32,555 bases of DNA from Verrucomicrobiaceae bacterium (lineage in GTDB: Bacteria; Verrucomicrobiota; Verrucomicrobiia; Verrucomicrobiales; Verrucomicrobiaceae). The translations under genes and the position numbers were made by a program. The stretch covers positions 1-32,555 of the forward strand of contig JAEUHN010000033.1 in the NCBI GenBank assembly GCA_016795365.1, read 5' to 3'. The notes beneath the pieces were generated by a model. That model worked only from the letters and a program-made list of their open reading frames with translations. It was not told where the DNA came from and did no database searches. Shown here piece by piece: positions 7,085-15,060 of the stretch (position 1 is its first letter; each line of letters begins with the position of its first letter).

Positions 7085-8371
7085 TCAAGGCAACGGAGCC
7101 GCCTTGCTGCCGATACACCAGAGCATCTTCTCCGTGCGCACGTAGATGCGGCTGTCGCCGATCGCGGGCGAGGAGTTCACTGGGCTGTCGAGTTTGCTCG
7201 CGGAGAGTTGCTCGAACTTGGGCCCAGCCTTCACAACAATGAGGTCGCCCTGCTGGCTGGCGGCGTAGATCTTGCCATCGGCGGCCACGGGGCTGCTGAA
7301 GAACTTGCTGCTGCCCTTGCTGCCATTGAGGCGCTCTTCGTAGATGACCTTGCCGGTCTTGAACTCGACCGCGCGCATGATGCCGCCATCGCCCACGAGA
7401 TACATCGTGTCGCCAATGACGAGCGGCGAGGGCACATAAGGCAGGCCTTTGGGGATGTCGAACTTCACGGGCTCGGGCTTGCCGGACTTGAGGTCGATAG
7501 CAGCGATCTCCTTCACCCCACCACCGGTGCCGAAGGTGCAGAAGTAGAAGTCATCGCTGATGACGCCGGAGCCGAGGCTGCGCTGGGTCTGGCCGGGGTT
7601 GTGCTGCCAGTTGAGCTTGCCAGTCTTGGTATCAATGCCCATGACGCCGCTGCCGGTATCGGCGCAGATAAACTCGTTGGTGCCGGCTTTGGTCTTGTGA
7701 ACGACTGGCGTGGAGAAGGTGTTGAGGCAGTTGGGGATTTCGTTCTTCCACACCTGCTTGCCCGTCGCGGCGTCGAGGCCCACGATGCAGGCCTTCCACT
7801 TCTGCTGCACGGGATCGTCGGTATAGACCTTGCCATCGCGCTGCCAGTCGAACTCGCTGCGCACGATCATGATGCCATCGGCCACGACAGGCGACACGCC
7901 CGTGCCGTGCTCGTGGATGTAATCGGCGACGTGCTCATTGAACCACACGCGCTTGCCCGTGTGATCGAGGGCCAACGCTTGGATCGTGGTGCCGGTGCTC
8001 CAGTTCACGTAGATGCGATCGGCATCCACGAAGGGCGAGCTGGAGGCGAAGGAATTGAAGTTGTGAATCTTGTGCGCCACGAAGGTCTCCTCGTGCCGCC
8101 ACAGCTCCTTGCCGTCCTTGGCCGAGAGCGCGATCACGGCACGCTTGCCATCGCCGGTCTCGGCGGTGACGATCACCTTGTCCTTCCACAACACGGGTGA
8201 GGACCAGCCTTTGCCCAGCTCGACCTTCCAGACCGTGTTCGAGTCATCGACCGTGGTCGGCATGTTGGTGGTCTCGGCGACGCCGGAGCCATTCGGACCG
8301 CGGAAGCGGCTCCAATCAGCAGCGGTGGCAAGGGTGGAGACGAGGCAAAGGAGAGCGAGCGTTGGTTTCAT
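7085..8371 (-). CDS. exported PQQ-like beta-propeller repeat protein
   Basis: This encodes 428 residues from the ATG at 8371, which gives a clean Sec signal peptide (MKPTLALLCLVSTLATA, cleavage before ADWSRF). The mature protein begins WSRFRGPNGSGVAET, the hallmark start of PVC PQQ-like repeat proteins. It continues with repeated blade motifs: VWKVELGKGWSSPVLW, VIALSAKDGKELWRHE, CIVGLDAATGKQVWKNE and VMGIDTKTGKLNWQHN. About seven to eight blades can be placed. Many proteins of this family lack proven PQQ binding, and I see no residue that decides it. It is followed by the dehydrogenase fusion on the same strand, and it is divergent from the DUF6797 gene with 114 bp between the starts. The role is likely periplasmic, either sugar or alcohol oxidation or scaffolding. 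Confidence 0.88.
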   Translation of the reverse strand: MKPTLALLCLVSTLATAADWSRFRGPNGSGVAETTNMPTTVDDSNTVWKVELGKGWSSPVLWKDKVIVTAETGDGKRAVIALSAKDGKELWRHEETFVAHKIHNFNSFASSSPFVDADRIYVNWSTGTTIQALALDHTGKRVWFNEHVADYIHEHGTGVSPVVADGIMIVRSEFDWQRDGKVYTDDPVQQKWKACIVGLDAATGKQVWKNEIPNCLNTFSTPVVHKTKAGTNEFICADTGSGVMGIDTKTGKLNWQHNPGQTQRSLGSGVISDDFYFCTFGTGGGVKEIAAIDLKSGKPEPVKFDIPKGLPYVPSPLVIGDTMYLVGDGGIMRAVEFKTGKVIYEERLNGSKGSSKFFSSPVAADGKIYAASQQGDLIVVKAGPKFEQLSASKLDSPVNSSPAIGDSRIYVRTEKMLWCIGSKAAPLP

Positions 8372-8485
8372 GGTGCGTGCATCAAGACAGAGGCGAGAGG
8401 GCTGAACTTTCAAGCGAAGACAACGAGCCACGATAAGGCGGAAGAAACTGGCAGGGTCGTCGCGTTCTGTTAGCTCCTCTGCACC
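8372..8485. promoter_or_regulatory. divergent promoter region of the PQQ-like and DUF6797 genes
   Basis: These 114 bp separate two divergent starts and so should carry both promoters. Toward the PQQ-like gene, TTGAAA at about 8411-8416 (minus strand) is a possible -35 box, but no convincing -10 box follows. Neither gene has a recognisable Shine-Dalgarno sequence. I see no long inverted repeat here. Confidence 0.4.
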
Positions 8486-11185
8486 ATGACTCGCCTTCTT
8501 GCTCTTTCCCTACTCGCTGCTGTCCCGCTGCTGGCTGCTGATTCCAAGCCGAAGTCCAAGACTGCCCCCAAGGCGAAAGAGGCCGCTCCTGCCGCGATGA
8601 ATCCGTATGACATTGCGGAGTATATCGAGCCGGACTTCCCCTTCTTCAGCAGCGTGCTGGACTGCCGTGAACTCGGCGAAGGTTTCCCGAAGGACAACCT
8701 CACGCCACGTGGTCTGATCCTGAATCTGGGCCACAACTTGTGGGCCTGCTTCGACATCGATCTGCTACGCATCGCCTGCGTGTGGGAAAGCGAACCGGGC
8801 AAGCCGCCGATCACGCTCGATGGCCTCGCGCCCGGCTCGTATCACATCGCGGGCCAGAAGACGAAGGATGGCGAAGACATACTACCGAAGCCCGTGGGCA
8901 AGGTGTGGCTGGCGAATGGCTTGTATCCGGGATGGCAGGTTGGTGACAAGGTCAGCTTCACCGATCCTCGTGAGCCTGCGCCAAGCAAAGAAGAACTGGG
9001 CCGTGGTCCGCTCACCGAGAAGCAAGGTCGCTTTCAAGGGATCGCCTTCACGCCAAACGGCGTGGTTCTGCGAATGATGGTGAACGGGACGAACATCGTG
9101 CAGAATTTGCGCGCCGTTGAAGAGCAAGGCACCTGGGTGGTGGAGTTGCAAAGCGTGATCGGCTCCGGTCAAGGCGATCTCAAGCTCGTGCTCGGCAGCT
9201 CCGGCAATAAAAACCCCACCGTTCACAGCTTGAAGGTCGAGGAGAAGCCACATCTCGATCGCGTGTTGATCACTGCCTCTGGCATTCGGGACCAAGCGAA
9301 TACCGATGCGAAGAAGGCACCGAAAGTCGCCATCACCGAGCGTCACTGGAAGGGTCAAGTCACCACGACGACTGCTCTCTCCACCAAAGACGAAGCTTTC
9401 GTCACTGACCTCATCGGACTGCCCACAACGAATCCTTGGAAGCGCAACATCCGACTCGCGGACATCGACTTCCTGGATGATCAAGGCAACGCGGCGGGTG
9501 TCACGTTCGATGGCGATGTGTGGCTGATCTCAGGCCTCAAGGGCAATCTCGACAAGGTGACGTGGAGACGCTTTGCCAGCGGTCTGCACGAGCCGATGAG
9601 CATCGTGGCGCGACGCAATGTGGTGCCAGGCGCTGATCCACAAGTGAAGGCCAACGACTTAAAGTCCGGCATGGGCGGTCCGTTGCCGGAGATCTTCGTG
9701 TTCGACCGTAACGGCATCTGGAAGCTGAGCGACACCAACGGCGACGGCGAGGCCGACGTGCATGAGATGTTCTGCAATCTCTTCGCGCAGACAGCGGAGA
9801 CGCGAGAGTTCCCCAACAGCATGAAGCTCGGGCCGGATGGATCGTTCATCATCAGCAAGGGCGGCCAGCAGGGCTCCTACCTGGGCAAGCACAACGGAAC
9901 GGTGATCAAGGTCGCGCCGGATGGGAAGTCGTTCGAGGTGCTGGGCTATGGATTGCGTCAGCCGTTCATCGGCGTGAACTCGAAGACGGGTCTCGTGGTC
10001 GCCAGCGACCAGGAGGGCAACTACGTGCCGACCACGCCGATCCATGTCATCAAGGATCATCAGTTCTACGGTCACCTCGCCACCATCCAACCTCACGAGG
10101 AGTATCCGCAAAGCATCGCCGATCCGCTGACGTGGATCCCCCACTCCGTGGTGCCGAGCGGCGCGACACTCATGTGGTTGAACGACGCGAAGCTCGGACC
10201 CGCAAATAATGAAATGGTGCTGATCAGCTACAACAAGCCGGAGCTGCATCGCGTGCTGGAGAATCATCGCACCAGCCGCCCGCAAGGCACCGTGGTGCCG
10301 TGGATGAAGAACTTCGATTTCCCCACGCTCAACGCGCACATCAACCCCGCCGACGGCCAGCTCTACGTGTGCGGCTTCCAAGTCTGGGGCACGACGGTGA
10401 AGACGATCAGCGGTCTCGCCCGCGTGCGCTACACCGACAAGCCACGCATTCTGCTCACGGAATGCACACCGTGCGATAAAGGCGTGCTGCTGCGCTTCAA
10501 CGAGCCACTGGACAAGACGCTGGCCACCAACCCCGACAGCTACAACGTCGAGCGCTGGAGCTACAAGCGCACCTTCAACTACGGCTCGCCGCACCTGAAG
10601 GCGGACGGCACACCCGGCACCGAGTGGATGGCTCCGAGCAGCGCTTACCTTTCCAAGGACGGCAAGTCGGTCTTCATCGGCCTGCCCGAGATGAAGACCA
10701 CTTACATGCAGATGCGCGTGGGCTACGGCTTGAAGGGTGATGGTGGTTTGCCCGCGCAGAACAACGCCTACTTCACACCTTATGAACTCGTGAAGTTCGA
10801 GCCCGAGAAGGAAGGCTTCGACAAGCTCGAGGTCGATCTCACACCACGCAAAGTCGTCGCAGCGGCACAGGTGAAGCCCACGCTCGAAGAAGGGAAGCGC
10901 CTCTACGAGATGATGGGCTGCATGGCCTGCCATTCCATCGACGGCACCACGTATGCGAAGGTCGGCCCGAGCTGGAAGGGTCTCTTCGGCACCGAGCGCG
11001 TGCTCAGCAAGGGCGGCGTGAAAGCCACCGCCGATGAAGCCTATCTCAAGGAGTCGATTCAGAACCCACCCGCGAAAGTCGTGAAGGGCTACGAGAAACT
11101 CGACGCCGGCATGCCCATCTACGCCGGTGTGCTGAACGACTCGCAAATCGACTCGCTGATCCTGTTCATCAAGAGCTTGAAATAG
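8486..11185 (+). CDS. DUF6797 propeller protein with C-terminal cytochrome c domain
   Basis: This encodes 899 residues. Residues 1-18 are a signal peptide (MTRLLALSLLAAVPLLAA), followed by a Lys/Ala-rich linker. Residues about 40-330 match DUF6797 (NLTPRGLILNLGHNLWACFD, RIACVWESEPGKPPITLDG, GRFQGIAFTPNGVVLRMMV). Residues about 340-720 contain a glucose/sorbosone-dehydrogenase-like propeller (VTWRRFASGLHEPMSI, EIFVFDRNGIWKLSDTNGDG, SMKLGPDGSFIISKGGQQGS, EVLGYGLRQPFIGVN). The C-terminal 100 residues are a cytochrome c domain with CMACH at 812-816 and a likely axial Met in DAGMPIYAG. The protein is therefore probably a periplasmic oxidoreductase with its own electron-transfer haem. It is divergent from the PQQ-like gene and followed after 38 bp by the toxin-antitoxin pair. 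The substrate is unknown. Confidence 0.87.
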   Translation: MTRLLALSLLAAVPLLAADSKPKSKTAPKAKEAAPAAMNPYDIAEYIEPDFPFFSSVLDCRELGEGFPKDNLTPRGLILNLGHNLWACFDIDLLRIACVWESEPGKPPITLDGLAPGSYHIAGQKTKDGEDILPKPVGKVWLANGLYPGWQVGDKVSFTDPREPAPSKEELGRGPLTEKQGRFQGIAFTPNGVVLRMMVNGTNIVQNLRAVEEQGTWVVELQSVIGSGQGDLKLVLGSSGNKNPTVHSLKVEEKPHLDRVLITASGIRDQANTDAKKAPKVAITERHWKGQVTTTTALSTKDEAFVTDLIGLPTTNPWKRNIRLADIDFLDDQGNAAGVTFDGDVWLISGLKGNLDKVTWRRFASGLHEPMSIVARRNVVPGADPQVKANDLKSGMGGPLPEIFVFDRNGIWKLSDTNGDGEADVHEMFCNLFAQTAETREFPNSMKLGPDGSFIISKGGQQGSYLGKHNGTVIKVAPDGKSFEVLGYGLRQPFIGVNSKTGLVVASDQEGNYVPTTPIHVIKDHQFYGHLATIQPHEEYPQSIADPLTWIPHSVVPSGATLMWLNDAKLGPANNEMVLISYNKPELHRVLENHRTSRPQGTVVPWMKNFDFPTLNAHINPADGQLYVCGFQVWGTTVKTISGLARVRYTDKPRILLTECTPCDKGVLLRFNEPLDKTLATNPDSYNVERWSYKRTFNYGSPHLKADGTPGTEWMAPSSAYLSKDGKSVFIGLPEMKTTYMQMRVGYGLKGDGGLPAQNNAYFTPYELVKFEPEKEGFDKLEVDLTPRKVVAAAQVKPTLEEGKRLYEMMGCMACHSIDGTTYAKVGPSWKGLFGTERVLSKGGVKATADEAYLKESIQNPPAKVVKGYEKLDAGMPIYAGVLNDSQIDSLILFIKSLK

Positions 11186-11198
11186 GGCTTGAAGGAGC

Positions 11199-11215
11199 GG
11201 TTCCATTATGGAACC
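11199..11215. promoter_or_regulatory. 17-bp palindrome, candidate autoregulatory operator of the toxin-antitoxin pair
   Basis: GGTTCCAT T ATGGAACC has perfect 8-bp arms around one base and ends 8 bp before the antitoxin start. Ribbon-helix-helix antitoxins of VapBC/FitAB systems normally bind such inverted repeats in their own promoters, so an operator role is the simplest reading. Confidence 0.6.
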
Positions 11216-11223
11216 ATTTTGCC

Positions 11224-11526
11224 ATGACAGCCTCGTTGACCCTCAAATCAGTGCCGGAAGGTCTCCTCGACAGCCTCCGCTCTGCTGCCGATTCCGCTCA
11301 CCGCAGCCTCAACAAAGAAGTCATTCACCGCCTCGAACGCTCCTTCGACAAACCCATGAAAGCCACCATGAAAACCTCCTCGAACGAATGGGACAAAGCT
11401 CGTGTCGCCGAGCAAGTCGATGCCTGGAAGGAACTGTCGGGAGGCTGGGAGTCTGATCTTTCCATCGAGGCCGAGATTGAGGCCCTCTACGCCGCCCGCA
11501 CGGAAGGTCGTAAGGTGGACCTATGA
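11224..11526 (+). CDS. vapB: ribbon-helix-helix (FitA/Arc-like) antitoxin
   Basis: This encodes 100 residues. The N-terminal part reads as an Arc/FitA-type ribbon-helix-helix: the strand ASLTLKSVPEGLLDSL followed by RSAADSAHRSLNKEVIHRLERSF, including the conserved S-x-N-x-E-x-I pattern of the second helix. The C-terminal part (WDKARVAEQVDAWKELSGGWESD) is acidic and Trp-rich, as expected for the toxin-neutralising tail. Its stop codon overlaps the toxin ATG (ATGA), so the pair is translationally coupled. A 17-bp palindrome lies directly upstream. The symbol is by role; FitA would be an equally good label. Confidence 0.85.
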   Translation: MTASLTLKSVPEGLLDSLRSAADSAHRSLNKEVIHRLERSFDKPMKATMKTSSNEWDKARVAEQVDAWKELSGGWESDLSIEAEIEALYAARTEGRKVDL

Positions 11527-11921
11527 TCATCCTCGATACCGATCACTGCATCGACATCCTGCGTGGTCGGCAGGAGGTGATCATCGCACGGCGCTCGGTT
11601 TATGAGGAGGTCGCGACCACGATCATCACGGCCTGTGAACTCTACTTCGGAGCTGCTAAGTCGGCCAAGCCGCTGGAGAACAAGCGTGCCGTGGACGCCT
11701 TCCTGCACACACTGCGAGTGATCGACATGGACATCTATGCGGCGCAGTTCTTCGGCATCTTCAAGGCGGAACTGGAAACTGCGGGACAACCACTGGCCGA
11801 CGCTGATCTCATGATTGGTTCCATCGCCCGTTCAAACAACGCCAGTGTGGCCACAGGCAATAAGCGGCACTTCGAGCGGATGACGAGTCTGAAGCTCGTC
11901 AACTGGCGCGCGAAGAAGTAG
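11523..11921 (+). CDS. vapC: PIN-domain ribonuclease toxin (VapC/FitB type)
   Basis: This encodes 132 residues, the usual size of a PIN toxin. The expected acidic residues are present: D5 in MIILDTDHCID, E39 in ITACELYFGA, and D93 and D95 in LADADLMIGSIA. They are followed by the TGNKRHFERM motif before the last strand. The family uses Mg-dependent RNase activity, often against tRNA or rRNA; the target here is unknown. An SD-like AAGGTGG precedes the ATG, which overlaps the antitoxin stop. Its TAG abuts the end of murI (stop codons at 11919-11921 and 11922-11924), so the two genes converge with no spacer. Confidence 0.9.
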   Translation: MIILDTDHCIDILRGRQEVIIARRSVYEEVATTIITACELYFGAAKSAKPLENKRAVDAFLHTLRVIDMDIYAAQFFGIFKAELETAGQPLADADLMIGSIARSNNASVATGNKRHFERMTSLKLVNWRAKK

Positions 11922-12722
11922 CTACAGCACCGCCTTCTTGATGCGGCCAAACTCTGCACCGAGGAAGCGATGCGCGAGCGCCTCAAACTGCTCGGAGTAG
12001 TCGGTGAGATGAATCTCCAGCGTGGGCTTGCCTTTCGCCGTGCGCAGAAGGCCTTCAGCTTCGAGTGTGCGCTTCACGTGTGCGGCGCAGGTGGAGGCGG
12101 AATCGACGAGGCGCACTTTGTTGCCGAGCATTCGCTTCAAGACAGGGACGAGCAGCGGGTAGTGCGTGCATCCGAGCACGAGCGTGTCGATGCCCCGATC
12201 GAGCATCGGCTTCAAGTATTCGCGCAGCACGGACTTGAGCGCGGGGTGATCGATCCAGCCTTCCTCGATGAAGGGCACGAGCAACGGTGTGGGCTTGGCT
12301 TCGGCAATCAAATCGGGACGCTGCATCGCGAGCGCATGTTGATACGCGCAGCTTCGGATCGTGCCCGAGGTCGCGATGATGCCGACGCGCTGCGAATTCG
12401 GATCGGACAAGGTCGCTTCCACACCAGGCTCCACGACACCGATGATGGGCATGCGGAAGGTCTTCTGCAGATGCGGTAGCGCATGAGCGGTGGCTGTGTT
12501 GCATGCGACGACCACCGCCTTCACTTCATGGCGAAGGAGGAACTGCGTGTCCTCGACGGCGAATCGACGAATCGTGTCTGGAGACTTCGAGCCGTAAGGC
12601 AGTCGCGCCGTGTCTCCGAGATAGACGATGCTTTCGTTGGGCAGCAATTCGCGCAAGGCACGCACCACCGTCAAGCCGCCGACACCTGAGTCGAAGACAC
12701 CGAGAGGAGCGGAGGCGTTCAT
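11922..12722 (-). CDS. murI: glutamate racemase
   Basis: This encodes 266 residues, the normal length. It interconverts L- and D-glutamate for peptidoglycan synthesis in the cytoplasm. Both catalytic cysteines are present, C74 in VVVACNTATAHALP and C185 in VLGCTHYPLL, along with the DSGVGGLTV motif at 11-19 and the GDTARLPYGSKS loop. It is the last gene of the argB-argD-argF block on this strand, 50 bp after argF, and ends flush against the converging vapC. Having glutamate racemase after arginine genes links two consumers of glutamate, but this may be only positional. Confidence 0.97.
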   Translation of the reverse strand: MNASAPLGVFDSGVGGLTVVRALRELLPNESIVYLGDTARLPYGSKSPDTIRRFAVEDTQFLLRHEVKAVVVACNTATAHALPHLQKTFRMPIIGVVEPGVEATLSDPNSQRVGIIATSGTIRSCAYQHALAMQRPDLIAEAKPTPLLVPFIEEGWIDHPALKSVLREYLKPMLDRGIDTLVLGCTHYPLLVPVLKRMLGNKVRLVDSASTCAAHVKRTLEAEGLLRTAKGKPTLEIHLTDYSEQFEALAHRFLGAEFGRIKKAVL

Positions 12723-12730
12723 GAAGGACT

Positions 12731-12754
12731 AATGATGAATGTCGAATGACGAAG
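12731..12754. repeat. short AATGA-rich repeat between argF and murI
   Basis: The 50-bp gap holds degenerate tandem units (AATGATGAATGTCGAATGAC then GAAG) resembling the AAGTATGAATGATG units in the argD/argB gap. It is not coding on either strand as far as I can tell. Confidence 0.5.
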
Positions 12755-12772
12755 CAAGACCGAAGTCGTTGC

Positions 12773-13678
12773 TCAAGCCCGTGCCCGCATCAGTTCAACG
12801 ATGACTGCCTTCTGCGCGTGCAGACGATTCTCGGCTTCATCGAAGATCACATCGGCGTGCGCTTCCATGACGCTATCGGTGATCTCCTTGCCACGATACG
12901 CAGGCAGGCAGTGCATGATGACTGCGCCATTGTTGGCATGAGACATGAGCTGCTCGTTGATCTGGTAGGGACGCAGGATGTCGATGCGCTCAGCGGACTC
13001 AGCTTCCTTGCCCATGCTGACCCACACATCGGTGTAAACCACATCGCAGCCGCTCACGGCTTTCGCTGCATCGGCTTCGACGCGGACCGTATTGCCCGGC
13101 ACGCCGGACATGAAACTCTCGGCAGGTTGGAAGGCCTTCGGCGCGCCGATGACCAACTCGAAACCGAGACGCGCAGACGCCCAGATCCAGGAGCGAGCGA
13201 CATTGCAATCGCCATCACCAAGGAAGCACACGCGCTTGCCCTTCCAGCCACCGAGACGCTCCTGCATGGTCTGGAGGTCGGCGAGAATCTGGCAGGGATG
13301 CTCATCGTCGGTCAAAGCATTGATTGTGGGCAGCTTGCTGTAGTGAGCAAAATCGACCACATCCTGCTGCGCATACGTGCGAATCACCGCGCCATCGACC
13401 ATGCGACCGAGCACACGTGCCGTGTCCTTCACCGGTTCACCACGACCGAGCTGCATCTCGGAGCCCGAGAGAAACATCGGCGAGCCACCAAGTTCGCGAA
13501 TACCGACCTCAAAGCTGACGCGAGTGCGTGTGGATGACTTGTTGAAGATGAGCGCCCAGGTCTGACCAGTCAGCACTTGCGGCGATGACTTGCGGTTCTT
13601 CTTCAGATCCACAGCGCGGTTCACCAGGTGCGCGATCTCGTCGCCGGTCAGTTGTTCGATGGAGAGCAGATGATTCAT
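12773..13678 (-). CDS. argF: ornithine carbamoyltransferase
   Basis: This encodes 301 residues. The enzyme makes citrulline from ornithine and carbamoyl phosphate in arginine synthesis. The carbamoyl-phosphate motif STRTR is at 49-53, HPCQIL at 127-132, the ornithine-side D-x-WVSMG at 217-223 and the catalytic HCLPA at 256-260. The HCLPAYRG ending and the SMG loop fit ornithine rather than acetylornithine transcarbamylase, which is consistent with an ordinary argD and argB next door. It begins 12 bp after argD and was probably made from the same transcript. The loop GDGDCNVARSW differs slightly from the common GDGxNNVA form. Confidence 0.95.
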   Translation of the reverse strand: MNHLLSIEQLTGDEIAHLVNRAVDLKKNRKSSPQVLTGQTWALIFNKSSTRTRVSFEVGIRELGGSPMFLSGSEMQLGRGEPVKDTARVLGRMVDGAVIRTYAQQDVVDFAHYSKLPTINALTDDEHPCQILADLQTMQERLGGWKGKRVCFLGDGDCNVARSWIWASARLGFELVIGAPKAFQPAESFMSGVPGNTVRVEADAAKAVSGCDVVYTDVWVSMGKEAESAERIDILRPYQINEQLMSHANNGAVIMHCLPAYRGKEITDSVMEAHADVIFDEAENRLHAQKAVIVELMRARA

Positions 13679-13690
13679 GAGAGCAGAGAT

Positions 13691-14956
13691 TTACGAAAGT
13701 AAGTCCAGCACGGACTTGAAGATGCGCAGCCCCTCGTCGGCCTCGGCTTGCGTGATGTTGAGAGGCGGCAGCCAACGAACGACGTTGGGTCCAGCAGGCA
13801 CCGTCATCATGCCTGCGTCGAGCAACTTTCTTGCCACAAAGATGGAGGCCGGGCGACCATTCGACACTGCATCGACCTTCGCTGCTTCGAGTTCGAAGCC
13901 GATGAAGAGACCGAGCTGGCGAACCTCTTTCAGCAGCGGATGCTGCCAGCCACGCGCGATGGATGCGACATGCGCACCGATTTGGTTCGCGTGCTCGCAG
14001 AGATTCTCGTCGAGAATGGTGTTCACCGTGGCAAGGCCGACCGCACAGGCTAGCGGCGAGCCACCGTAAGTCGTGCCGTGCGAGCCAGGGCCAAGAAGGT
14101 CGCAGAGCTTGCCGTCCTTGCCCGGCAGCGCGACATCGCGGACCCAGAAGGCACCGAGCGGGTAGCCGCTACCGATGGCTTTTGCCCAGCTCACGCCATC
14201 GGGTTGAATCTCATCGCCAGGGATGATCGCGCGCCAACCGGCCATCTCCCCTGCCCTGCCGAAGCTGCACTGCACTTCGTCCAGCAGCAGCAGGACGTTC
14301 TTCTCGCGGCACAAGCGCTGAGCCGTGCGCAGGAACTCGGGCGTCACAGCATTGACGCCGCTCTCGCCTTGAATCGGCTCGACGAGGATCGCGACCACAT
14401 CGGCGTTTTCATTGATCGTCTTCTCCAGTGCGGCGACGTCGTTGAACGGCAGATGGATGTATCCGAGTTCATCAGGCGTGAAGCCGAAGTCGCCCCAGAT
14501 CTTCTTTTGCTCGGTGGCGAACATCGCGCCCAAGGTGCGACCGTGGAAGCTGTTGGTGAAGGTGATGATCTTTGGCTTCGCGACACCACGCACGGTCACG
14601 CCATAGCGACGCGCGAGCTTGAGCAGACCTTCGTTGGCCTCTGCTCCGCTGTTGCAGAAGAAGTTCTTCCCTGGGATGCGCACGACCTTCTCCGTGAGCA
14701 CTTCGGCAAGGTCGGCCTGCTTGTCGATGCAATACCAGTTCGACACGTGAATGAGCGTGCTGGCTTGCTGCGTGATTGCCTTCACCACCGCTGGATGGCA
14801 GTGACCGAGCGGACACACAGCCACGCCGCCGGCGAAGTCGAGATACTCCTTGCCATCACGATCCCACACACGCGCGCCCTCGCCTCGCACCGGCCACACA
14901 TCGTAGCGGCCATAGTTCGGGATGATGTAGTGCTTGAGTTTGTCGTCGTGCGTCAT
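13691..14956 (-). CDS. argD: acetylornithine aminotransferase (class III PLP)
   Basis: This encodes 421 residues. It transfers the amino group of glutamate to N-acetylglutamate semialdehyde. The following are visible: CNSGAEANEGLLKLAR at 101-116 for cofactor phosphate contact, SFHGRTLGAM at 136-145, D226 of LLLLDEVQ for the pyridine nitrogen, and K259 in VSWAKAIGSGYPLGAF as the Schiff-base lysine. The region around that lysine (AKAIGSGYPLGA) departs from the usual AKGLGGGxPIGA, so a relaxed or shifted amino donor is possible, but the arg context makes ArgD the best call. It lies 103 bp downstream of argB, with a repeat-rich hairpin between them, and 12 bp upstream of argF. Confidence 0.92.
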   Translation of the reverse strand: MTHDDKLKHYIIPNYGRYDVWPVRGEGARVWDRDGKEYLDFAGGVAVCPLGHCHPAVVKAITQQASTLIHVSNWYCIDKQADLAEVLTEKVVRIPGKNFFCNSGAEANEGLLKLARRYGVTVRGVAKPKIITFTNSFHGRTLGAMFATEQKKIWGDFGFTPDELGYIHLPFNDVAALEKTINENADVVAILVEPIQGESGVNAVTPEFLRTAQRLCREKNVLLLLDEVQCSFGRAGEMAGWRAIIPGDEIQPDGVSWAKAIGSGYPLGAFWVRDVALPGKDGKLCDLLGPGSHGTTYGGSPLACAVGLATVNTILDENLCEHANQIGAHVASIARGWQHPLLKEVRQLGLFIGFELEAAKVDAVSNGRPASIFVARKLLDAGMMTVPAGPNVVRWLPPLNITQAEADEGLRIFKSVLDLLS

Positions 14957-14961
14957 GGGGA

Positions 14962-15060
14962 AAGTATGAATGATGAAGTATGAATGATGAAGTATGAAGG
15001 ATGAATCACTGAAAGGTGCGAATGAAGAAGTTCATCCTTCATCATTCATACTTCATCCTT
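14962..15060. repeat. 14-bp tandem repeats and inverted copy between argB and argD
   Basis: The direct units AAGTATGAATGATG at 14962-14975 and 14976-14989, and AAGTATGAAGGATG at 14990-15003, are followed after 27 bp by inverted copies at 15033-15060, including an exact reverse complement of the first unit (15040-15053). The inverted arm reaches the argB stop codon. In the mRNA this would fold into a long stem-loop between argB and argD, suited to attenuation, processing or differential stability. It could equally be a dispersed repeat of the genome. Confidence 0.8.

Noticed and set aside
9659..11206. A 515-codon open frame on the minus strand
   Set aside because: It lies fully antisense to the DUF6797/cytochrome gene, which has a signal peptide and a haem motif. 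The antisense product is Arg/His/Val-rich with no domain, a common artefact in GC-rich DNA.
11208..11456. An 82-codon plus-strand frame starting inside the 17-bp palindrome
   Set aside because: It is out of frame with the antitoxin, has no motif, and starts within the probable operator.
14962..15060. CRISPR array
   Set aside because: Units are 14 bp, adjacent, without spacers, and partly inverted. No cas genes are present.
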